Assembly (NCBI GenBank): GCA_015061985.1
Contig: SUVN01000018.1
Coordinates: 1-49,267, forward strand
Direction of reading: 5' to 3'
Origin: Akkermansiaceae bacterium
GTDB taxonomy: Bacteria > Verrucomicrobiota > Verrucomicrobiia > Verrucomicrobiales > Akkermansiaceae
DNA length: 49,267 bases
The position numbers and the translations under genes were made by a program. Of the stretch, positions 8,228-17,529 are shown piece after piece. Positions within the stretch are counted from its first letter, which is position 1; every line of letters starts with the position of its first letter. The notes beneath the pieces are model-generated. The model was not told the origin of the DNA. It ran no database searches and saw only the letters and a program-made list of their open reading frames with translations.

Positions 8228-9001
8228 TTACCATCCCGGCAAATTCAGGCGATATTTTCCACGCGACAAGAAGCTCAGATACCCCATATCCCGGAGGTAT
8301 TGCAGCTGTTGGCGAATTTTAGGGCAGATGTGGCGATTTTTCGGATGCAATGCGGCCAGATACGATTCAAAGCGGTAGAGGTCATCCAATATGAACTCTT
8401 TTTTACCGAGTTTTTCGATGCAGCACATGACATCCAGCAGCCAACCACGAAGCTGAGAAGAAGCCGTATTTTTCAGGAAAGAAGTTGCCTCATAGGACTC
8501 CATCACCTGTTGTCTGCTCTGTTCTTCTCCATGGCGAATGTAATAAATACGCCCGCTTGCCGGAATCTGCCGCAGCAGGATATTGCAGCCGACCCACCCG
8601 GCACGCTTGGCAGTAGGCTGCAAAGGACGACGTTTTTCAATGATATCCGGAGTAAAATAGTGGGCGGGCACCGTAAAAAAGGTGTGTACACGAACCCCAT
8701 CATGCCCTAAGAAGAAAAATGAGGGAGCGTTTTGACCGTTAATTCGCGAAATCATGGTGTCGTAAGCGCCATCTGCCGCCTTGGTCACAAATCTGCCTTT
8801 CTTACTTTTCAACTCATAATCAGCCGCACAGGAGGGACAAAAAAAATCTGCAACCGGTTTATTGGCGGTGTACCGCATCAGGTCGCCTCCGCATGCGGGA
8901 CAATACGCCTGAGCGGCAACCCACGGTTCTGTCATGACACGCGCCCGCTGGCTGCCTGAGCAGTAGCCTTTTGCCAAAGCTATGGGAAGTTCCGGCTGCA
9001 T
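8228..9001 (-). CDS. DpnI-type methyl-directed restriction endonuclease (Type IIM)
   Basis: 257 residues, about the size of DpnI (254), and alignable from end to end from memory: SQRARVMTEPWVAAQAYCP, PVADFFCPSC, YELKSKKGRF, KRAGWVGCNILL, DDLYRFESYL, IRQQLQYLRDMGYL and the terminal GKYRLN. The PD-(D/E)XK residues are D52, E63 and K65; the zinc Cys are C34, C37, C55 and C58; the C-terminal part is the winged helix that also reads the methylated site. DpnI cuts GATC only when the adenine is methylated, so it destroys Dam-modified incoming DNA and needs a host without Dam methylation. No methyltransferase is present in the window, as expected for this type. It sits 18 nt after a small co-oriented gene. 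Confidence 0.9.
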   Translation of the reverse strand: MQPELPIALAKGYCSGSQRARVMTEPWVAAQAYCPACGGDLMRYTANKPVADFFCPSCAADYELKSKKGRFVTKAADGAYDTMISRINGQNAPSFFFLGHDGVRVHTFFTVPAHYFTPDIIEKRRPLQPTAKRAGWVGCNILLRQIPASGRIYYIRHGEEQSRQQVMESYEATSFLKNTASSQLRGWLLDVMCCIEKLGKKEFILDDLYRFESYLAALHPKNRHICPKIRQQLQYLRDMGYLSFLSRGKYRLNLPGW

Positions 9002-9019
9002 AACCTTTTCCGTATACTA

Positions 9020-9298
9020 TCACTTGACAAATTCGGCGTCAAGAGAAAGTTCCAGATCGAAAACCTCGATATTTGACTGAATTTCCTCTAAATTCTCCTC
9101 TACCGCCACGCGAATAAAACGTCCGCACCGTTCCTCCTGCGTATCCAATCGACGCAAGCGCCAGCCTTCCTGATATTGACTCACAAGGCTGCGTTGTTCT
9201 TTTTCAGCTGCAGCCAAAGAACGATAGGGGGATTGACAATCCAACGAAACCTGACCGTCTGCATCTACAATAACACTATGCAAAATGTATATTTTCAT
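9020..9298 (-). CDS. Small hypothetical protein upstream of the DpnI-like gene
   Basis: 92 residues, not recognised. It starts MKIYILHSVIVDADGQ, is mixed alpha/beta in character and has an acidic C-terminal third. The 18-nt spacing to the endonuclease suggests co-transcription. The pneumococcal DpnI cassette also carries a small gene of unknown role (dpnD), but I see no clear sequence match to it. It could be a regulator or accessory of the nuclease, or unrelated. Confidence 0.6.
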   Translation of the reverse strand: MKIYILHSVIVDADGQVSLDCQSPYRSLAAAEKEQRSLVSQYQEGWRLRRLDTQEERCGRFIRVAVEENLEEIQSNIEVFDLELSLDAEFVK

Positions 9299-9327
9299 AA
9301 AATGAGAAGTCTGCGTTTGTAACGCTT

Positions 9328-10506
9328 TTAAGTTGTATGGAATATGCCGTTATAGTTGGTAAAGGAACAGATTTTCACTTGCCGGAACATTCCTCTATCC
9401 GGGCCGGCGTAAATGAGAGCGGGTGGTAGCGAGTCCGGCACAAACTTTGAGAATTTCTCTATGTTGTTCACCATGGCAGAGGTAAATGTCATACCTGATT
9501 TTATTTCGATGGGACGCGGGCATCTGGCTTCCTCCAGAATGAGGTCGATTTCAAAGCCCCTGGTGTCGCGGAAAAAAAAGAGGTTGGGTCGTTTGCCGAT
9601 ATTGAAGCGATTTTTCAAAGCCTCAACAACGACCATATTTTCGAAGATGTTGCCCAGCAAAGGATCTCGCCCAAGTTGGGAGGGTGATTCGATGCCGAGC
9701 AGACAAGGCAGCAGCCCCGGCTCTGTAAAGTAGATTTTCGGAGACTTGATAAGGCGCTTTCCGTAGTTATTGTGGTATGGATACAGAGTGAAGATGATAT
9801 ATGAAGCTTCCAGCACTGATATCCACTCGCGAATGGTAGAGCTGCTTACTCCTGCATCTGCTGCAAGAGAAGCCAGATTCAGAACTTGCCCCACGCGGGA
9901 GGCGAGCAGCTTGAGAAATAACTCGAATGCATGAAGATTGCGTACGTTGACCAGCTGGCGCACATCTCGTTCCACATAGGTGCGCAGGTAGTCTGCATAT
10001 ACCTGACCAGGCTCCAGATTGTATTCAAACACCCGTGGGAGACAACCGCGAAAAAGTATCGTGTCGCGATCATCCCGTATACCAACCGAGCCTAATTCCT
10101 GTAGTGACAGCGGTAATAAATCCGCTATTCCATTACGACCGGCCAGAGATTGGGTGATGGCTTGCTGCAGTTCCATCTGGCGACTCCCGGTGAGTATGTA
10201 CATACCGGGGCGTTTCTCCTCATCCACTATTCCTTGCAGATAACTGAGCAATTCCGGAGTATTTTGCACCTCATCAAATATGCAGGGAGCTTTGTGCATC
10301 TGTAAAAAGTGCGTGGGGTCTTCGCGAAAAAAACGGCGTTCGCGTATATCCTCCATGCTCACATAATCAAAACCAGGGTATAAATGCCGCGCCAATGTGG
10401 TTTTGCCTGATTGACGTGGTCCCGCAATTGTCACAACGGGGTACATATCCATCAGTTTTTGTATATGCGCACTTATAAGTCGTGGTATGTATCCTAGGGG
10501 CTTCAC
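9328..10506 (-). CDS. AAA ATPase with DUF4143 domain
   Basis: 392 residues from a GTG start. The N-terminal AAA_14 ATPase has Walker A AGPRQSGKTT, Walker B APCIFDEVQN and sensor LTGSRQ; the C-terminal DUF4143 ends in a nuclease-like DLILEE/IEIKS segment. Members of this family are common, often in accessory regions, and their role is mostly unknown. The start is decided by a consensus promoter whose -10 box (10514-10519) ends 7 nt before the GTG; the more upstream TTG at 10524 would lie before the transcript begins. Homologues also begin close to YIPR. Confidence 0.8.
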   Translation of the reverse strand: MKPLGYIPRLISAHIQKLMDMYPVVTIAGPRQSGKTTLARHLYPGFDYVSMEDIRERRFFREDPTHFLQMHKAPCIFDEVQNTPELLSYLQGIVDEEKRPGMYILTGSRQMELQQAITQSLAGRNGIADLLPLSLQELGSVGIRDDRDTILFRGCLPRVFEYNLEPGQVYADYLRTYVERDVRQLVNVRNLHAFELFLKLLASRVGQVLNLASLAADAGVSSSTIREWISVLEASYIIFTLYPYHNNYGKRLIKSPKIYFTEPGLLPCLLGIESPSQLGRDPLLGNIFENMVVVEALKNRFNIGKRPNLFFFRDTRGFEIDLILEEARCPRPIEIKSGMTFTSAMVNNIEKFSKFVPDSLPPALIYAGPDRGMFRQVKICSFTNYNGIFHTT

Positions 10507-10513
10507 GTAGAAG

Positions 10514-10541
10514 ATTATATGCAAAATTGTGTAAAATGCAA
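10514..10541 (-). promoter_or_regulatory. Promoter of the DUF4143 ATPase gene
   Basis: TTGCAT (10536-10541), a 16-nt spacer and a perfect TATAAT (10514-10519) on the minus strand. Only 7 nt separate the -10 box from the GTG start, predicting a leaderless mRNA. Confidence 0.6.
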
Positions 10542-10642
10542 GATTAAATCGACGATTTTACACACTTGTTCATAAGTAACTCATATCCAATGGCGTGAGA
10601 GCGGACTATTCAGTTTATAGAACAATAACGCGATTATAGCGG

Positions 10643-13600
10643 TTATTTAAGAAGTTGAAGAAGTTCCTCTACGCTGAGGGTCTCAGCGGCGGCGGGGGAA
10701 TCGGTGAGGACGGAATCGACAAGTTCGCGCTTTTGTGCGTGGAGTTCCAGGACGCGCTGCTCGATGGTATCGGCACAGACGAGACGGCAGACGGTGACGT
10801 TTTTGTCCTGCCCGATGCGGTGGGCGCGGTCGGCGGCCTGGTCTTCCGTGGCGGGATTCCACCATGGATCCAGCAGGATGACATAATCCGCAGCAGTGAG
10901 ATTGAGTCCCACGCCGCCGGCTTTGAGCGAGATGAGGAAGAAATCAGTCTCTCCCTGCTGGAAGATATCCACCAATGTGCTGCGGGTGGCGGTGGGTGTG
11001 CTGCCGTCCAGATACAGGTAAGAGAAGTGTTCTTCCTCAAACAGACTGCGAACATGCTCCAGCACGTCGGTAAACTGGCTGAAGATGAGGGTGCGGTGTC
11101 CGCCGGCCTGCAGCTCAGCAGCCAGTTCCCGCAGGGCTTCCAATTTGGAGGAGGTGGTCAGTCCACAATCCGGCACTCCCAACTGCGGGTGGCAGCAGAG
11201 ACGGCGCAGGCGGGTCAGATGCGCCAACACGCGGAAGCGCTCCGTCTCACCGCTCATTTCCTGCAAGGCCCGGCGGCGCTGTGCTTCATACAGGGCGCGT
11301 TCTTTTTCAGAGAGCTCCACCTGCAGCACCTGCTCTAGTTTTTCGGGCAGCTCATCCAGCACATCGCTCTTGAGGCGGCGCAGAACAAAGGGGGAGATGA
11401 GACGCCGCAGCCGCGCCGGGCTGTCTTTGAAGCGGGAGAGGAAGCTACTGCGAGCACCCAGGAAACCGGGGTTAAGGAACTCCATGAGGCTCCACAGCTC
11501 CAGCAGATTGTTTTCCAGGGGTGTGCCCGTGGCTGCGATGCGGTATTTTGCCGTCAGGCGGCGAGCCTGCTCGGCGCGCTGGCTCCGGCTGTTTTTGATG
11601 GATTGTGCTTCATCGAGCACGACGGTGTTCCAGGAGATGCCGCTCAGGGCATCAGCCTCGCTGACCAGCAGCCCATAGCTGCAGACCAGTACATCCCGGG
11701 CACCGAGTTTTTCCAGCAGCTCAGTGCGCCCGGTGTTGCGCAGTTGGTGCATTTGCAGCGTGGGGGTGAACCGCTGTGCCTCCCGCACCCAGTTAGCGCA
11801 GACAGATGCGGGAGCAAGCACCAGGCTGGGACCCTCCCCGGCCTTGGCCAGCAGGACGCTCAGGATTTGCACGGTTTTACCAAGCCCCATATCATCTGCC
11901 AGGCAAGCACCGATTCCGGTGGATATCAGCTGCATGAGCCAACGATACCCCGTGAGCTGATAATCGCGCAGCTCTGCGCGCAGAGCACGCGGCAATCTGC
12001 TGTTGCGGCAGGAATCCAACTGTTCGCGCACACGCTGCACGGGGGCTTCCAAAGCGGCCGGGAGAGCGGCTTCCTGACGGGTGCTCGCCAACAACGCAAC
12101 GGCGGCGGGCGACAGCTCCAGCGTCTTACGTGCCCGCCCGCTCTTGTCTGCCGGGGGCAGCAGGGTGCTGAGTGTTTCCAGCTGACGGGAGATGGAGCGG
12201 GTGAGCCGCAGGAATTGCCCCTCTCCCAGGCAGATGTAGGAGCCGCTGCGGTTCCGCGACAGCTCCAGCAGCTCCGTAAACTTCAGAACCCGAGTCTCAT
12301 CCACCCGGACATCACCGCCGACGTTCAGCCACCGCTCAGCGGTTTCCCCCACCTGCAGGTTGAATGATGAGCCGGATGCCAGCGTGCAGAGGGAAAGAGA
12401 CTGCCCCTCCGGCCAACGCAGCTCGATGTTGTCCTGCCCGTAGTCCTGCAGCTCGGAAAGGATATCCAGCGCCGTTTCCGGGTCATCCACCTGCCAGCTG
12501 ACGGAGTTGCCGATGTGGTAACGGAGTGTAGGACAGGCTTTCAACAGAGAAGAAAGTGCCTTTTGCTCCTGTTTCAGATTGCGGTGCAGGAGGATTTTTT
12601 CCTCTCCCCTGTTCATCACCAGAGAGCTCTCCCCCTTGCCGGGCACATGCAACGCCGCCCCGGCGAAGGCTTCCACGCTCAGGGTTCCCAGAAAGCTGCC
12701 CTCACGCCCGCTCAGCAGAGCCACGAGCTTTGTGTCCGCCTGAACTTCTGCCAGATTAGCGTGAGCGATGCTCAAATCCCCCGTCAGCCGGAATTGAGAA
12801 GAGAGTGCCGACAATGCCTCCGCAACGGACTGTTTACCCTTGGCAGGCAGAACCAGCTCCCCCTTGGTTCCAAACTTCCCGATGAGCTGCCGCAGTTTTG
12901 ACTCTGCGGCAGAGGGCATTTGCAGCCCGAATTTATCCTCCCCCAAATGCAGCAGGGTAGGATGCTCACAGGCGGTATCCGGCAGAGAAATGGCACAGGC
13001 CTCTCCCTTTTTGCGGATGTTCAGGCGGGCTGAAACCGGGGTCAGCGAGATATCGCGGTACTCCCGCTTCTCCCATTCCACCCGCAGGTGCGGATGCCCA
13101 CAGAGTTTTTGAACCGCCGATGCAGGAATATAGTAATACCCGCCGTCCCACGATGACACATAACGTATCATTGTCACCACGGCAGCATCCTGCGCGGTCA
13201 GGCAGGCATCATATTTTCCCTCTTTCAATGCGGCCAGTCCGGCTTTGCGTCCATCGCTCAGCTTTCCTTTTTTCGTGCAGGAACGGTAAATGGGGATGAC
13301 TTCATGAACCACCCCGTCACCGAACAGTTCAATTTCCCAATCCATTTGACCAACGGCGCGTTTGGATTCCGATGAGTTTTCACCGGCAATGTCACGCACA
13401 GCTTCCAGAAACTTTTCCAGCACCAAATCATCCTGCCCCGTAAAAGAACGGAGACCGGGAATGGACACCAAATCCGAGCGGGAATCCACGATTCGCTGCA
13501 GCTCCTCCCGGGTCTCTTGCGGAATGCTGCCCTGCCCCAGCAGGATGGAGGCCATGTACCAGGAATACAGGGTCAGCCCCCTTCTCTGCAAGGTGATACA

Positions 13601-14878
13601 GGCGGCTGCCGCCATGGCCGTATCTTCCGGAGAGAGTTCCATGGTATCGGGATGTGCCAGTGTTGCCAACAGTAGGAAATAACTGCCGATGGGGTACTGA
13701 AGAAGCGACTCTTCGTCACCGCTACGCTCGCCCTCCCGCAGTAACAGCATGCCCTCTACCAAGCTGTACAGAGAGCGTCCATACGCAGTGGAAACGGCAT
13801 AAAACACACTCTCATACAATGACTTGACGTTAGCTTTATTAACTGTATTGGCAAGCGCGAGTATGGGAGTCAGCATGATGCTCACAGCTGAAAAATGCAG
13901 CAATTCTTTCTGTGCTCCGCGCAGAGCAGTCCAACGTTTTTTGTCCGTCCATTGGCACAGCCGAACAGCCAGATTCCGCACGGTCACGGGTGCTGCTTCC
14001 TCTGCCGCCAGCGCACGAATAGGAGCCCACTCTCCGCGTTGCAGGCAATGAAACACAATGGAAAACAGCAACTCTGCATCTGAGGAAGTGCGGCAAATGC
14101 GCTCCACCGCATCAGGTGCTTGGAAGAAATCATCATCATTCCGAGAACTCAGGCAGCTCAGCAAGGTGTTATCACGGAAAGCATTGTCTCGCATTTCCTG
14201 CGGCTGCGAAGAAACGGGTTCAAGATGATTATTCAGCAGACCGTAATACCACCTCCTCACTTCCAACGCAGACATGGAAGAATGAGATTGAATCCGAAAA
14301 TCCAGCAAATCCGGATGCTGTGCGTTTTCACGCAGAATCCGGTATGCCAACGCATGCTCTCCCCGCAAACGCAGGATGCGACACAAATAATACGGCGAGA
14401 GGAAATCCGGTGCTTCCGGCGGCATCAGCTGCACCTGCGCCCAATGCATTCCGGCGTACATTACTCCTATACGTTGTCTGGTCGGACGGGACGTGCTCTT
14501 TTCAACCAAACATCGACTCCATTCCTTTACCTTCTCCAGAAAGAGAGAAAAATACGCATCTTCCAGCCACCTGGCAACCTTGTCCGCCTTCGGCGGCTCT
14601 TTTAGTGAATAATAAGGCTTCGCAAACGTTACCACCTCCCTGTCCACCAGCATCTCCACAATAGATTTCAGCTCCTTCTGCTTCCATCCCTCTCCCCAAC
14701 AGGCATCTGCCAGTTTCCGAAACGGCAGCTCCGGGCACAAGCCCAGCGCAACCAACACCGGCACCCCCCACCGCAGAGCCGCAGCACTGCTGCTTTCCGC
14801 ATACCCGCAATCTGCAGCAATCAAGCCCACGAGCTCATCGCTCATCTCTATCACCGGGGGAAATCCAAATCGCGCCAT
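10643..14878 (-). CDS. SNF2-family DEAD/DEAH-box helicase
   Basis: A 1411-residue protein. The last ~450 residues are a complete SNF2 ATPase: YQLTGYRWL, motif I DDMGLGKT (near residue 995), motif II LDEAQSIKN (near 1087), ATGTPLENNLLELWS, LIFSQF, SLKAGGVGLNLTAAD and DRAHRIGQ (near 1351). The first ~900 residues are helical and mixed, with no domain I can name; there is no obvious zinc finger of SWIM type. SNF2 enzymes translocate on double-stranded DNA to displace or remodel bound protein. ATG at 14878 follows a promoter whose -10 ends 10 nt upstream. The next gene downstream is the DUF4143 ATPase, reading in a different transcript. Confidence 0.9.
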   Translation of the reverse strand: MARFGFPPVIEMSDELVGLIAADCGYAESSSAAALRWGVPVLVALGLCPELPFRKLADACWGEGWKQKELKSIVEMLVDREVVTFAKPYYSLKEPPKADKVARWLEDAYFSLFLEKVKEWSRCLVEKSTSRPTRQRIGVMYAGMHWAQVQLMPPEAPDFLSPYYLCRILRLRGEHALAYRILRENAQHPDLLDFRIQSHSSMSALEVRRWYYGLLNNHLEPVSSQPQEMRDNAFRDNTLLSCLSSRNDDDFFQAPDAVERICRTSSDAELLFSIVFHCLQRGEWAPIRALAAEEAAPVTVRNLAVRLCQWTDKKRWTALRGAQKELLHFSAVSIMLTPILALANTVNKANVKSLYESVFYAVSTAYGRSLYSLVEGMLLLREGERSGDEESLLQYPIGSYFLLLATLAHPDTMELSPEDTAMAAAACITLQRRGLTLYSWYMASILLGQGSIPQETREELQRIVDSRSDLVSIPGLRSFTGQDDLVLEKFLEAVRDIAGENSSESKRAVGQMDWEIELFGDGVVHEVIPIYRSCTKKGKLSDGRKAGLAALKEGKYDACLTAQDAAVVTMIRYVSSWDGGYYYIPASAVQKLCGHPHLRVEWEKREYRDISLTPVSARLNIRKKGEACAISLPDTACEHPTLLHLGEDKFGLQMPSAAESKLRQLIGKFGTKGELVLPAKGKQSVAEALSALSSQFRLTGDLSIAHANLAEVQADTKLVALLSGREGSFLGTLSVEAFAGAALHVPGKGESSLVMNRGEEKILLHRNLKQEQKALSSLLKACPTLRYHIGNSVSWQVDDPETALDILSELQDYGQDNIELRWPEGQSLSLCTLASGSSFNLQVGETAERWLNVGGDVRVDETRVLKFTELLELSRNRSGSYICLGEGQFLRLTRSISRQLETLSTLLPPADKSGRARKTLELSPAAVALLASTRQEAALPAALEAPVQRVREQLDSCRNSRLPRALRAELRDYQLTGYRWLMQLISTGIGACLADDMGLGKTVQILSVLLAKAGEGPSLVLAPASVCANWVREAQRFTPTLQMHQLRNTGRTELLEKLGARDVLVCSYGLLVSEADALSGISWNTVVLDEAQSIKNSRSQRAEQARRLTAKYRIAATGTPLENNLLELWSLMEFLNPGFLGARSSFLSRFKDSPARLRRLISPFVLRRLKSDVLDELPEKLEQVLQVELSEKERALYEAQRRRALQEMSGETERFRVLAHLTRLRRLCCHPQLGVPDCGLTTSSKLEALRELAAELQAGGHRTLIFSQFTDVLEHVRSLFEEEHFSYLYLDGSTPTATRSTLVDIFQQGETDFFLISLKAGGVGLNLTAADYVILLDPWWNPATEDQAADRAHRIGQDKNVTVCRLVCADTIEQRVLELHAQKRELVDSVLTDSPAAAETLSVEELLQLLK

Positions 14879-14888
14879 ATCCGCAGGT

Positions 14889-14917
14889 ATCTTACAGAGA
14901 AAACAGAGCTATTTCAA
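14889..14917 (-). promoter_or_regulatory. Promoter of the SNF2 helicase gene
   Basis: TTGAAA (14912-14917), a 17-nt spacer and TAAGAT (14889-14894) on the minus strand. The -10 ends 10 nt before the ATG, so the leader would be at most a few nucleotides. Confidence 0.5.
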
Positions 14918-14986
14918 TCACTTATTTTGTCCTATGACGCCCCCAACACGAAAAACGTCATCATTTCAAATTGACACATTTTTACA

Positions 14987-15015
14987 TTGCGGTCAGAGCG
15001 TTATGGTGATATATG
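14987..15015 (+). promoter_or_regulatory. Possible promoter of the autotransporter gene
   Basis: TTGCGG (14987-14992), a 17-nt spacer and TATATG (15010-15015). It overlaps the first in-frame ATG (15013), which would make the signal-peptide ATG at 15037 the real start with a leader of about 15 nt. Confidence 0.35.
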
Positions 15016-15036
15016 AGCTTCATCTTTTGTTCTACC

Positions 15037-17424
15037 ATGAAATTTTCAACTTTCCTTAAGCAATATCTACTCCTCTCTCTTTGTTCTGTTTCGGTATTGG
15101 AGGCAGAGTTGCTGATACCCGGAGAGGATGGCGGGCCGCATGCCAACAAGGTGATGGTGTTCGATGGCAGCCTGAATTTCTGGGCGAATGATTTGTATGG
15201 ATTTCAAGCCGGAAAAGAAGTGGTGTTTGAGAATGCCGGAACGGTGACGCTTGGTGATATGGTAGCCCCCAAATCGGTGCTGGTAAAAGGCGATGGAGTC
15301 ACTGTCTGGAATGGCATGGGGCAAATCACAGGCGAGACATCAGTAGTGAAAGAAGGCTCCGGCACACTGGAGATGAACGCAGTCAACTCCCACACGGGAG
15401 GAACACAGATAAAGAGCGGTACGGTGAAAGCCGGAGGCATCGGGTCATTCGGCAGCGGAGTGATTGAACTCACGGGCGGCGTTCTGGATTTGGGAGGGTT
15501 CGAAATCAACAATGAGATTCAGCTCAGCGGAGGCAAGTTAACGGGCGCGGCATCTATCAGTAACCAATTGATATTCAAGACAGGCTACGACATCCGGCAT
15601 AATATCGCAGCACGCGGGGTTCAGATAGAGGACGGTTTACAGCTGAGCGTTGCCGCAGGGGCGACGCTCACAGTAGAGGAAGAGTTGGAACTGAAAAAAG
15701 CCCGAGCGCTGGATTTATCGGACGGCGGCGGATTCCGTGGCAAGCTGCTGGTGGAAGCGGATGGCATCCTGAAGCTCAGCACCAAAGGCAGCACTCCGAT
15801 AGCAGCGGGCAGCACCTGGCATCTGAACGGCGCAAGCGTCAGCGGGAATCTCTCCACAGCTCAGGTAATCAAGACCGCCGTGCGCACCTCCACGGCTGGC
15901 ACAACACTTCGCATCAGCGGGAACAGTCGTATTAACGGAGCGCTGACACTCAACGGCGGCAGCCTGCAGTTCAGCGATGCCGCCGCCACGCTGCATGCCG
16001 ACACCGTGGTGCTCAGCAATGCGACAACACTGCACTTGAATACAGCCCCTACTGTCGGCAACAGTCAGACATTCCTGACCTATAATCGTCTCCTCAGCGG
16101 GAATGTGACGGATTATTACGACTTTTTCGGTATCAACAGCGAAGAATATGAACTGACGGTGAATGCTCAGAGCATGAGTCTTTCACCGGCGAAGCCGATA
16201 CAGCAGCAGGAAACGCCTCCTGCTGTTGAATCTATACCGCCCGCCGATTCTCCAACGGCCGATGAGCCCGATACAACGCCTGTTGCCCCGCCAGGCGGCA
16301 ACCCGACGGATGACGATGATAGCCTGCCCGATGCTCCCACGAATCCCGGCCCCATTATCCCCGGAGCGGATGATAACGACAACAGCGATTCCTCCGACAC
16401 AGAACGGCCGAACACACCCGATACAGACGACCCACATGCCCCGGTCATTGATACCTCCGGAGATACCCCGGATGACCCTCATAACAACAAAGATACGGAA
16501 ACCGAGGACGATAACAGCGGTGAAGCTGATGCCGATACCATCCTGTCGCCCGAATGCGGGACAGCGTTAAGTCAGGCATCCATGCAGAGCGCATGGGGCT
16601 CTCTGTTTGCCTCCCATGCTTTCATGAACGCCGTGCACGATAACAGCCGCAGCATGGAATCCACCACATGGGCGGCATTCTACGGTGGCCTCATGGAATG
16701 CGCCGATGACGGTCATGTACCCGGCGGCGAAGTGAGCGCCTACGGGCTCGCCATAGGTGCAGCAGCGCATCCCGGACAACGCACCCAACTGGGGCTGGCT
16801 CTGGGAGCCTCGCTGGGCAGCATCAACGGCGAGAGCTTCGGAGAGCTCGACCAGATGTCTCTCCACGCAGCAGGTTACTTCCGTCACTCCTTCCTGAAAG
16901 ACGATTCGCGCTATCACCTCCGGCTCTACGGCGCATTCGGAGTCGGGAGAACGGAGACCGACCCCGGCATGTACTCCGGGCTGGAAAACTGGCATCATAA
17001 CAGCGTCATGGCACAAACCCGCCTCAGCTGGGGCATGAGGCTTTCCCAATCAGTCATCTGGGAAATATACGGAGGTACCGATTACTACCGCGGCAGCGAC
17101 TTGAGAGCGGATGACGAGGAAATCCGCGGCATCACCAACCTGCGAGGCAGCATTGGCAGCGGTATCGCCTGGGTAACGGAACAGGCTACCCTCTACGCAG
17201 AAGCGGAGTTCAACGGAGATGCCATCCGCGACAACCCGACCGCCACTATAAACGGCAACACCTACCGCACGGCAGAGCCGAATCGCTGCGGATTCACCCT
17301 CCGCTGCGGAGTCCGCCTGCAACCGCAGGACTCGCAGCGCAGCATCCATCTGAACTATGCTTTTGAATCCCGCAACAACACCTCTGCCCACGTTATCTCA
17401 GCAGGCTTCACCAAAATATTCTGA
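15037..17424 (+). CDS. Autotransporter with beta-barrel domain
   Basis: 795 residues from ATG 15037, which starts the signal peptide MKFSTFLKQYLLLSLCSVSV; the ATG 24 nt upstream would put extra residues before it. Residues about 30-385 are a passenger with autotransporter-associated repeats (for example SGTLEMNAVNSHTGGTQIKSG). Residues about 387-503 form a Pro/Thr/Asp-rich, strongly acidic linker. Residues about 515-795 are a C-terminal autotransporter barrel of alternating Gly/aromatic strands, ending in Phe. The passenger should be displayed on the cell surface; its ligand is unknown. No terminator is visible before the next gene. Confidence 0.88.
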   Translation: MKFSTFLKQYLLLSLCSVSVLEAELLIPGEDGGPHANKVMVFDGSLNFWANDLYGFQAGKEVVFENAGTVTLGDMVAPKSVLVKGDGVTVWNGMGQITGETSVVKEGSGTLEMNAVNSHTGGTQIKSGTVKAGGIGSFGSGVIELTGGVLDLGGFEINNEIQLSGGKLTGAASISNQLIFKTGYDIRHNIAARGVQIEDGLQLSVAAGATLTVEEELELKKARALDLSDGGGFRGKLLVEADGILKLSTKGSTPIAAGSTWHLNGASVSGNLSTAQVIKTAVRTSTAGTTLRISGNSRINGALTLNGGSLQFSDAAATLHADTVVLSNATTLHLNTAPTVGNSQTFLTYNRLLSGNVTDYYDFFGINSEEYELTVNAQSMSLSPAKPIQQQETPPAVESIPPADSPTADEPDTTPVAPPGGNPTDDDDSLPDAPTNPGPIIPGADDNDNSDSSDTERPNTPDTDDPHAPVIDTSGDTPDDPHNNKDTETEDDNSGEADADTILSPECGTALSQASMQSAWGSLFASHAFMNAVHDNSRSMESTTWAAFYGGLMECADDGHVPGGEVSAYGLAIGAAAHPGQRTQLGLALGASLGSINGESFGELDQMSLHAAGYFRHSFLKDDSRYHLRLYGAFGVGRTETDPGMYSGLENWHHNSVMAQTRLSWGMRLSQSVIWEIYGGTDYYRGSDLRADDEEIRGITNLRGSIGSGIAWVTEQATLYAEAEFNGDAIRDNPTATINGNTYRTAEPNRCGFTLRCGVRLQPQDSQRSIHLNYAFESRNNTSAHVISAGFTKIF

Positions 17425-17492
17425 TATATGATATAAGACCCGTTCACAAGCACACACGGCATCATCCACAGGAAAAATGTCTGAGCGGGAAC

Positions 17493-17521
17493 TTGACCGT
17501 ATGGGGAAATTCTGGTAGTGT
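17493..17521 (+). promoter_or_regulatory. Promoter of the ABC importer operon
   Basis: TTGACC (17493-17498), a 17-nt spacer and TAGTGT (17516-17521), ending 8 nt before ATG 17530. An in-frame GTG at 17518 lies inside the -10 box and so cannot be the start if this promoter is used. Confidence 0.45.
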
Positions 17522-17529
17522 GTGGGGTG

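Noticed and set aside
10507..10524. TTG at 10524 as start of the DUF4143 ATPase
   Set aside because: It precedes the end of a consensus promoter (-10 at 10514-10519), so it would not be in the transcript; GTG 10506 fits homologue starts better.
14971..14976. A perfect TTGACA as the -35 of the autotransporter gene
   Set aside because: No acceptable -10 lies 15-19 nt downstream; the weaker TTGCGG/TATATG pair fits spacing better.
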